Positions 56,514 through 64,000 of a DNA stretch of 64,000 nucleotides are shown one piece after another. The first letter of the stretch is position 1. Every line of letters begins with the position of its first letter. The notes below the pieces were generated by a model that did not search any database, was not told the origin of the DNA, and saw only the letters and a program-made list of their open reading frames with translations. This DNA comes from Gautieria morchelliformis (lineage: Eukaryota > Basidiomycota > Agaricomycetes > Gomphales > Gomphaceae), in the NCBI GenBank assembly GCA_015179125.1, contig WHVA01000040.1:62001-126000 (forward strand), in the 5' to 3' direction. The position numbers and the translations under genes are program-made.

Positions 56514-56549
56514 CTTGCACCCCCGCGTGAAGCGCGGGTATCCACCTAG
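56514..56549 (+). terminator. Helitron D 3' end hairpin and CTAG
   Basis: CCCGCGTGAAGCGCGGG (one stem base changed) followed by TATCCACCTAG. Confidence 0.8.
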
Positions 56550-56714
56550 TCTAAGAGTGAAACGCGCTCAGTGGGTTGTGGGCGCTGCTGACCAATGCTT
56601 GGTCATCAGTTTGTCAGCGGAGCGCGTGAGCGGCGCAGCCGCGAGCACCGGTCTGTTTAGGTCAGCGCCGAGCGGCGCAGCTGCGAGCTACAAACGCTGC
56701 GCAGCAGCGTTCCA

Positions 56715-56778
56715 GGTCACGTGACCGGTTCGCGACCGTACACGAGTGGTCCATGCACGACCCTTCACTTGGTATAAA
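56715..56778 (+). promoter_or_regulatory. Helitron E promoter: palindrome plus TATA box
   Basis: Perfect GGTCACGTGACC at 56715-56726 with TATAAA at 56773-56778. Confidence 0.6.
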
Positions 56779-57513
56779 GAGAGCGATGCTGCAGAACCAC
56801 ACTCCCCACTGGTGTCCTACTGTGTTCTGGCTGTGGTGTGCTTACTACTGCTTTGGCTGGGGTCTTGGTGTCTTTCTGTGTGTCTCTGGGTGTCTCTGGG
56901 CTTCTTTGGCTGTGAATTGACACCAGCTTCTGCTTCAATGTCTTGTATATTTTTTGATATTTTTTCGCAAATTGCTATCAATACACCTAACTTGCTAACC
57001 TTAATAATAGCCAACTTAAATCTGCTGTACATTTTTTTGATATTTTTTCGCAAATAGCTATCAATAAACCTAACTTGCTAACCTTAACAATAGCCAACTT
57101 ACATATCCTGTACATTTTTTGATATTTTTTCGCAAATAGACATCAATAAATCAAACTTGCTAACCTCAATAACAGCCACCTTAACTATCCTGTAATTCTT
57201 TTGACATTTTTTCGCAAATGGATATCAATAACTTATACTGACTTTGCTCAAGTTGATAACAACTTCTGTTTTAATATAGTGTGTTTTTTTTATCTTTTTT
57301 TGAAAAATAAATATAGATATCAATGAACTATCCTGACTTTGCTAAAATTAATACCAGCTTCAGGTTAAATGTACTGTACATTTTTTGACATTTTTTCAAA
57401 AGGTAGATATCAATAAATTATCCTGACTTTGCTAAAATTAATAAGAACAGCTGCTTAAATGTGGTTTCTTTTCCTATTTTATATATGTCACAAAATAGAT
57501 ACTGATACATGTC

Positions 57514-58010
57514 CCTGATATGTGTGAGGACACGCTACCTATGGGGACACGTTACCTGTGAGGACACGTTACGTTTGGGGACACACTACCTGTGAGGACA
57601 CGTTACGTGTGGGGACATGCTACCTGTGAGGACACGCTACCTGTGAGGACACGCTACCTGTGAGGACACGCTACCTGTGAGGACACGCTACCTGTGAGGA
57701 CACGCTACCTGTGAGGACACGCTACCTGTGAGGACACGCTACCTGTGAGGACACGCTACCTGTGGGGACACATTACCTGTGAGGACACGCTACGTTTGGG
57801 GACACGCTACCTGTGAGGACACGCTACCTGTGAAGACACGCTACCTGTGAGGACACGCTACCTGTGGGGACACGTTACCTGTGAGGACACGCCACGTTTG
57901 GGGACACGCTACCTGTGAGGACATGCTACCTGTGAGGACACGCTACCTGTGAGGACACGCTACCTGTGAGGACACGCTACCTGTGAGGACACGTTACGTG
58001 TGAGGACATG
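57514..58010 (+). repeat. 17-base minisatellite in Helitron E
   Basis: The unit GTGAGGACACGCTACCT is repeated about 28 times, many copies identical in the middle of the array, with variants (GGGGACACGTTACCT, GGACACGTTACGTTT). The homogeneity points to recent expansion. Confidence 0.92.
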
Positions 58011-58350
58011 CTATCCAACTGCACTTTGGGTCTTCCCCCATTTCTGATTTTGGTATTGTTTCTGGTTCTGTGAGAGTGTCACTGGAGGATCAGCTGGCAT
58101 ATCGATGTAACCACATTGTCAACATTCAGGATCCCCAAGATCACTATTGGATCTATTTCACAATTCACAAGCTTTGAAACCTGTTGATTATGACAATAGG
58201 CGCAATCTTATAATCTCTGATGATTCAGTCAAGACTATTACCATTTTCATGTCTAGAGTCGCTGGGAGGCCCATCCCAGAGGTCGAGAGAGAGCTCTGCA
58301 TGTTCGGCTGTTCCATGGGTGCATACATGATTCATGATACTATATGATCA
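58011..58350 (+). other. Unique coding-like segment in Helitron E
   Basis: Between the minisatellite and the 3' end there is non-repetitive sequence with two adjoining frames: one reading FGIVSGSVRVSLEDQLAYRC and QDPQDHYWIYFTIHKL (to about 58178), the other 58147-58347 reading VKTITIFMSRVAGRPIPEVE. No family recognised. It is absent from Helitrons A, D and F and may be captured host sequence. Confidence 0.4.
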
Positions 58351-58429
58351 GGGATATATTTTGCATGATCCTATTTACCCCAATGCACTTGACCTTACTG
58401 ATGCATTTGACCTTACCAAGGCGCTTGAC

Positions 58430-58464
58430 CTGCACCCCCACGCGAAGCGCGGGTACCCACCTAG
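58430..58464 (+). terminator. Helitron E 3' end hairpin and CTAG
   Basis: CCCACGCGAAGCGCGGG with one mismatch in the stem, followed by TACCCACCTAG. Confidence 0.8.
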
Positions 58465-58589
58465 TTACACTATATGAAAGCGCCTCGGTGGGAGGTTGTG
58501 GGCGCCGCTGACAAATAATATTACGTAAAGATTAGGTCAGCGGCGAGCGGCGCAGCCACGAGCAATGAACGCTGCGCAGCAGCGTCCGC

Positions 58590-58630
58590 GGTCACGTGGT
58601 CCGTTCACGACACGCGCGCGCGGTATATAA
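58590..58630 (+). promoter_or_regulatory. Helitron F promoter: palindrome plus TATA box
   Basis: GGTCACGTGGTCC at 58590-58602 and TATATAA at 58624-58630. Confidence 0.6.
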
Positions 58631-60529
58631 AGGCAGTTCAGTAGGATGGAACGCCAGGAATCTGCCCGACCGGCAATTCCTCACTCTGCTCTCTGCTGTC
58701 TGGGTTCGGGGGTCTGCTGTCTGCTCTGTCTGCTGTCACTGGTGTCTGCTCCTTTAGCTGGCTGGCTGTCTATTGCTTTGGCAGGCTGGCTATCTATTGC
58801 TTTGCTTGGTTGGCTATCTATTGGCTTGGCTGGCTATCTATTGGTAGGAAATAGCTCTTTTTTAATGCATTGCCATGTATTTTATTTTATTTGTGTTTGT
58901 AATTTTATTGGTTCCTATTTTTTTCATTGTATGTATTGTCACAAATGTGCTTTATATTTTTGTGTTTTTCTTCGAAAATAGATTTAAATAAAATCCCAAG
59001 ACTGTGCTGAAAAAAATGTCTTTTGATATATATGTTTTTTAGGTTTTTTTCGAAAATAGACATCAATAAGTTTCTTCTAAAATGAATGGCAATAAGTTCT
59101 GCTTTTAAATGTGGTTTGTTTTGTTGTTTTATTTACTGTAAAGCCGCTTACCAGCCACTTCTCTCTGGCTATACTGGTGGCTGGCTTACTATGGCTTTGG
59201 CTGGGCATTAATGACAGCTTCTGCTTCAATGTACTGTACCCTGACTTTGTGATAATTGACAACAGCTCCAGCTTAAATGTTCAGTGCATTTTTTTGACAT
59301 TTTTCACAAAATAGATAATCTTTGCTAAAATTAATGACAGCAGCTGCTTAAATGTGGTTCCCTTACTATTTTATTTAGGTCTGTATATGTCACAAAATAG
59401 ATATTGATACATGTCCCTGAGTTTGTTAAAAGTTAATAATAAGTAATAGCCTCTGCTTGCTTCACTTTGAGGCCCTTGGGGATATGCTACACATGCCATT
59501 GGGACATGCTACACACACTATGCATGGGGACACGCATGTTGTGCATGGAGACACATATGTTATGCGTGGAGATGACCGGCAATTCCTCTCTCTGCTGTCT
59601 GCTCTGTCTGCTCTCTGCTCTCTGCTCTATGCTCTGTCTGCTGTCTGCGCTGTCTGCTGACTGCTCTCTCTGGTGTCTCTCTCCTCCTTTAGCTGGCTGG
59701 CTGTCTATGGCTTTGGTTGGCTGGCTTTCTATTGGTAGGTAGTATCTCTTTTTTAATGCATTGCCATGCATTTTATTTTATTTGTGTTTGTAATTTTATT
59801 GGTTCCTTTTTTTTTCATTGTATGTATTGTCACATATGTGCTTTATATTTTTGTGAATTTTTTCTAAAATACACTTAAATAAAATCCCAACACTGTGCTG
59901 AAAAAAAGGATTTTTATATATATATTTTTCAGGTTTTTTTTTCGAAAATTGACATCAATAAGTTTCCTCTAAAATTAATGACAATAGGTTCTACTTTTAA
60001 ATGTGGTTTGTTTTGTTGTTCTATTTACTGTAAAGCTGCCAGGCACTCCTTCTCTGGCTATACTGGTGGCTGGCTTACTATGGCTTTGGCTGGGCTCTGG
60101 GTTTCTCTGTCAGTCTCTGGGCTTCTCTGGCTTTGGCTGGGCATTAATAACAGCTTCTGCTTCAATGTACTGTACTTTTTTGACATTTTTTCGCAAATAG
60201 ATATCAATAAATTATCCTGACTTTGTGAAAATTGACAACAGCTCCAGGCTAAATGTACAGTGCATTTTTTTTGACATTTTTCAAAAAATAGATAATCCTA
60301 ACTTTGCTACAATTAATAACAGCTTTGTGTACTGGTCATTTTTTTGACACTTTTTCGAAAAATAGATAATCCTGACTTTGCTAAAATTAATGACAGCAGC
60401 TGCTTAAATATGGTTTCCTTGACTATTTTATTTATGTCTGTATATTGATACATGTCCCTGAGTTTGCTAAAAGTTAATAAGTAGTAACAGCCTCTGCTTG
60501 CTTCACTTTGAGCTACGCATGCTATACTT

Positions 60530-61200
60530 GAGGGGCATGCTACACACACTAACATGCACACTATGCATGGGGACACACATGTTATGCATGGGGACAAGCA
60601 TGCTATGCATGGGGACACACAGGCTATGCATGGGCACATGCACGCTATGCATGGGGTTGTGCACACTATATGTGGGGACACACTATGCTTGGGGGACACT
60701 GTACGAACAAGGGATGCACTACAGGGGAAAACACTACAAACAAGGGACATTTTACACATGCTATACTTGGGGGACACGCTACAAACAAAGGACATGCTAT
60801 GCACACTATACTTGGGGGACATGTTATGCATTGGGGACACACTTTGCACACTATACTTGAGGGAGATGCTACACACACTACATGTAGGGACATGCTACAC
60901 ATGTGGACACGCTATGCATGGGGGACACACATGCTATAATTTAGGGACACACTATGTTTGGGGACATGCTACAGACCAGGGACATGCTATGCATGTGGGA
61001 CACGCCATGCACACTGTACTTGGGGACATGCTACATGTGGAGACACACTATGCATGGAGGACATGCTACACACACTATACTTGGGGACATGTTATGTGTG
61101 AGGTCATGTTACAAACCAGGGACACAATAAGCATGCTATATTTGAGGCTATGCATGGAGGACATGCTATGCACGCTATACTTGGGCACATGCAGACATGT
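60530..61200 (+). repeat. Minisatellite in Helitron F
   Basis: Degenerate units of the A/D family (GGGGACACACATGTTATGCA, GGGACATGCTACACACACTA). Frames of up to 216 codons across it are not considered genes. Confidence 0.88.
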
Positions 61201-61299
61201 GTAGAGACATTACCTATCTTGATGTGTTACTTATAGCTACTTTCAATTGCAATGAGATGTGTTTGACTTATCCCAAGTTTGATTTACCCAATGCGTTTG

Positions 61300-61335
61300 A
61301 CCTAAACCCCAGTGTGAAGCATGGGCATCCACCTA
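61300..61335 (+). terminator. Decayed internal 3' end in Helitron F
   Basis: CCCAGTGTGAAGCATGGGCA replaces the usual hairpin, with several stem mismatches, then CATCCACCTAG. Sequence after it (GGTAAGGGTTCAAGAAT) matches the interior of Helitron D near 55850. Confidence 0.7.
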
Positions 61336-62060
61336 GAGGTAAGGGTTCAAGAATCGAGTTAAGTTGGATATCGGAAATCAAGTTGGAAGGCAGAGGTCAG
61401 AGAGACAGAGGCCTTGCAAGTACTTGCTGTGATATAAGAACAGGAAACAGTGCAAAGGGAGTCACATATCAAAGTCAATTATCTGATTGCAGAACAGAGG
61501 CATACATGACTGGGTTTTATACAAAGTGCTGAGACAACATGTCGGAAGGTAGAGGTAATTCTGGTGCGAGCAAAAGTAACTAGGATAAATGGAGTAAGTA
61601 ACTAATACGGAACAAGACGAACTACAAGGGGGTGCCGGGTAGAACTAAGAACAATCAATAGGCAAAAGAACAAGGGGAATGTGGGTCTAATTGATAGTGG
61701 AACAAATGGATCTCCTGATGCTCTGGACTTGCTATGCTAAGGGTCAAGTAGGGAAGGCCGGTGAATAGAGTCAAAAGGGGAAGTATGTGAATAGTAAAGA
61801 ACAAGGGGATCAAAAGGTCAAAGTGTGGACGTTGTGGAATAGAGCCAGAGGAGGCATGGAGGTACCAGAGTTGGTCAAGCAGCATGGTCATAACATTACC
61901 TACCTTGATTTGTTACTTAGAGCTACTTTCAATCAATAAGATGCATTTTACTTATCTGAAAGAAATTTTCTTATCCGAATGTGTTTGACTTATCCCAAGT
62001 TTGATTTACCCAAGGCGTTTGACCTTGCTGATGCATTTGACTTTACCGAGGCATTTGACT

Positions 62061-62094
62061 TGCACCCCCGCGCGAAGCGCGGGTATCCACCTAG
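62061..62094 (+). terminator. Helitron F outer 3' end hairpin and CTAG
   Basis: Perfect CCCGCGCGAAGCGCGGG hairpin and TATCCACCTAG, followed by host T. This is the right boundary of the whole array. Confidence 0.85.
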
Positions 62095-62754
62095 TATTAT
62101 ATACTCATATATGCTGTATTACATAACCATTATGAATATCCTCCCTAGGCATCGGATGGCACAAGCTACAACATACACGTATCACGTGACACGGTCGCGC
62201 ATGATGTCATGACCGACATCATGCCGGCAAGACTTCAGATGAAACAATGTACTGTCACATCATTGTAATTGGAGTATATGTAGACTTTATATTATATTTG
62301 AGTGCTTAAAGCTGAGGTTTGGCCATGTAGAAGGCTGAAAAGGCTGGGAGCAGGCAAAGAGACATGCACCTCCCCCCTTCCATAGCCAGCAGATTACAGG
62401 CTTGTTTTATGTTTCAAACATTTACATTACTATAATCTGACCACATTATAGCCCTCATTGAAATAATTTGAGGGCATAATGATGCATACAAGCACAATTA
62501 TTTGAATATTAAATATGTCAGAATAAGCCACCTTTTCTATACCAAATGGTAGCTACTACATATAAAAGTACATATACAAGGTATAAACCCTTAATCATCA
62601 ATGGTAGGGGAGATACAGGTCAATCTTTGCAGGCGGCAGCAGGTGGCATGTATTTCGGACTCCGCCTTGTGTACCCGAAATAGCTGTAAGGCTTCGAGCT
62701 CTCAATTTTTTGCACCCACCCTACCACTTCCCACTTCTTTTGTCGTACTTGTAT
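62095..62754. other. AT-rich flank after the Helitron array
   Basis: No gene recognised; AT-rich sequence. Confidence 0.5.
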
Positions 62755-63506
62755 CTACGCTTGCGCCGGCTTGAGCACAGCCCTGTTCTCAGTCGCACTA
62801 AGAGCACTGGCATCGCAATCTAGTTTGCTTGCCCAAGTTCGCCGTACAAGTGTGCATAGATCGCCTTCTTCAGTCAAGATAAGCGCTTGACTAAGCGCTG
62901 GTGTCACTGATGGCAGTGGGCTGAGTTTTTCCAGACGTTTAAATGGGAAATATTCAACAGATGAAAGGGAAGGGCGGGCAAGACTTAGTGTGCCCTGTCC
63001 CAAGAAGTTAACTGAGTGCTACACCATAAAAATTACACGCTTACAGTGATCCCACGCTGCTCATCCTTATGCCAGACGTAAGAGGATAATCAGATTACTT
63101 GTAATGCCAACTTACCGGTTTTTCCCCCGTCCCACGGATTATCATGGCATTGTCGAAGTCTGTGAGGAGAACTTGCACTCTCCGCACCCTAGGATATTGC
63201 ATGAGGTTATGCCAGGAAACAATGGAAATATATAACTCACAGTTTGTTTAAGATCCTGTCAATGAATGGAATGTTAAGGTTGTTTCATCGGGACCCTGGA
63301 AATGTTGATTGTTGATAAGGATGTTTGCCCAACTTATGTCACGATGCAATATGCCCTTCTTTTCCACAAGGATGCGATGAACTAAGGTTGGTTAGTGTCG
63401 GTATGGACAATAGAGCTAGGCACAAACCTTTAGTGAGATCATATATGACTTCCAAGAATGACAAGACACCCTTGCACTTACTCAAACTCTCCCCTGTTGT
63501 TGTTAC
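62755..63506 (-). pseudogene. FunK1 paralogue, 3' part only, opposite strand
   Basis: Reading on the minus strand from 63506, the sequence follows FunK1 copy 1 from its 21283 position: the end of exon 1, the intron, VHRILVEKKGILHRDISWAN, ILIN, VQVLLTDFDNAMI and HSVNFLGQGT. Small deletions remove parts after DISWANILIN and after GQGT, beyond which similarity fades. It begins exactly where the copy at 23085-24332 stops, so the two are complementary halves. Its right edge is the second copy of the element end repeat. Confidence 0.8.
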
Positions 63507-64000
63507 ACCCGTTTGCAGTACCTAAGGCATGCATCGGATTTGCTTCTGTTTTAGCGCGCAAACTTCGAACAATGATATCTTGCTTGATATCGCTCTGATT
63601 CGCTTGAAATTTCATATCTGAAGCTATGTGGACCATAGCTAGGGCATAGAACTAAAAAATCTGAATAAAACAAGCATTTTTTATTTTGCACTTTGGGTGC
63701 TGAGGGCAAGCTTAGCTTACTGTATGTAGTTCAATGCAGGTTTTAATTTTGTTTGCTACTTTGTACTAATGGTGAGAACCCACTACAGGAGAATCTCCAG
63801 AAGAGGGTGTCATAGGATTGGAGAGGAAGGGCTTAGCTTCTTCTGACGTTGGATCAGTGAGATCTGACGGTAGGCGTTCATTCTCAATGTCGGATTTCCT
63901 CCTGTGTAGCATAAGCCCCGAAAATCTGAGGGATCATATAACGTGGAACATACGTGTCATCAAAGTTCATAATAGCATCTTTGATCCCTTCCGCACTGAG
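63507..64000 (+). repeat. Element end repeat, right copy, runs off the window
   Basis: Same sequence and orientation as 24333-24850, beginning CACCCGTTTGCAGTACCTAA, with one gap of about 14 bases near 63703 and mostly C/T or G/A differences. It includes the 3' end of the unrecognised minus-strand gene, with the same TAG stop and 28-base intron splice sites. Confidence 0.85.

Larger units (their letters stand above)
53649..56549 (+). mobile_element. Helitron D (non-autonomous)
   Basis: The 5' end TTACACTATATGAAAGCGCC is nearly identical to that of Helitron F; the 3' CTAG is at 56546-56549 after a hairpin with one changed base. It has the promoter (GGTCATGTGACC, TATA at 53822), the CT-rich leader, GGTAAGTAAT at 54056, AT-rich modules and a minisatellite (54840-55690). 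It is a close relative of A in its middle part but has a different 5' end class. No transposase gene. Confidence 0.85.
56550..58464 (+). mobile_element. Helitron E (non-autonomous, shortest)
   Basis: The 5' end TCTAAGAGTGAAACGCGCTC matches Helitron B; the 3' CTAG is at 58461-58464. It has two GCGGCGCAG palindrome copies, GGTCACGTGACC at 56715-56726 and TATAAA at 56773-56778, AT-rich modules of about 80-90 bases with TTTTTTCGCAAAT cores (56930-57500), a 17-base minisatellite (57514-58010) and a short unrelated segment (58011-58350). Sharing its 5' end with autonomous B suggests that B-type transposase could mobilise it. Confidence 0.82.
58465..62094 (+). mobile_element. Helitron F (non-autonomous, internally rearranged)
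   Basis: The 5' end TTACACTATATGAAAGCGCC matches D; the 3' CTAG is at 62091-62094, followed by host TATTATATAC. The promoter (GGTCACGTGGTCC at 58590, TATATAA at 58624) is present. A minisatellite start at 59460-59573 is broken and joined to a second copy of the leader (GACCGGCAATTCCTC at about 58667 and again at 59574), so the leader, AT-rich modules and minisatellite occur twice. A decayed 3' end at 61300-61335 is followed by a second 3' segment to 62094. Confidence 0.8.

Noticed and set aside
57514-58010. Regular direct repeats resembling a CRISPR array
   Set aside because: The units are contiguous 17-mers with no unique spacers, in a fungal genome; it is a minisatellite.
1-64000. tRNA or rRNA genes
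   Set aside because: I looked for B-box-like GGTTCGAATCC/GGTTCAAATCC motifs with a matching A box and found none I could support; a tRNA scan would settle it.

Overview
The window looks like chromosomal DNA of a filamentous basidiomycete, probably an Agaricomycete. Coding genes are split by many GT-AG introns of about 45-70 bases. The gene set (a VelB-type velvet regulator, an RTA1-family membrane protein, FunK1 fungal protein kinases) and the mobile elements (Helitrons, Tc1/mariner-like and hAT-like DNA transposons, LTR fossils) all fit that group. A polypore is plausible but is an inference; the species cannot be read from the sequence.

Bases 1-19,613 are a gene-dense core region: prefoldin subunit 2 (3' part), an INO80F-like coiled-coil protein, complex I subunit NDUFA13/GRIM-19, a mitochondrial-type HMG-box protein, a GNAT acetyltransferase, a very long PPR protein, velB, an ArfGAP of the Gcs1/ArfGAP1 type and an RTA1 family transporter-like protein. 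These are housekeeping or regulatory genes with no common pathway. The only mobile relics here are a hAT-like remnant (about 16.9-17.7 kb) and a short dispersed repeat.

Bases 19,800-36,800 are accessory. A whole FunK1 kinase (20,100-22,840) is followed by a paralogue cut off at 24.33 kb by a repeat. A second copy of that repeat at 63.5 kb abuts the complementary 3' half of a FunK1 gene on the other strand, which suggests one broken gene split by an inversion. The stretch also holds two Tc1/mariner-like transposases with matching internal exon lengths, a different FunK1 gene cut by a Copia fossil, an unrecognised Pro/Ala/His-rich gene and several minisatellites.

Bases 36,807-62,094 are a head-to-tail run of six Helitrons (A-F) abutting end to end. 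Each ends in a GC-rich hairpin followed by CTAG. B carries an uninterrupted 1675-codon Rep-helicase gene; C carries a decayed relative holding a solo LTR; A, D, E and F are non-autonomous units with a palindrome plus TATA-box promoter and internal minisatellites. This array is the most unusual structure in the window.
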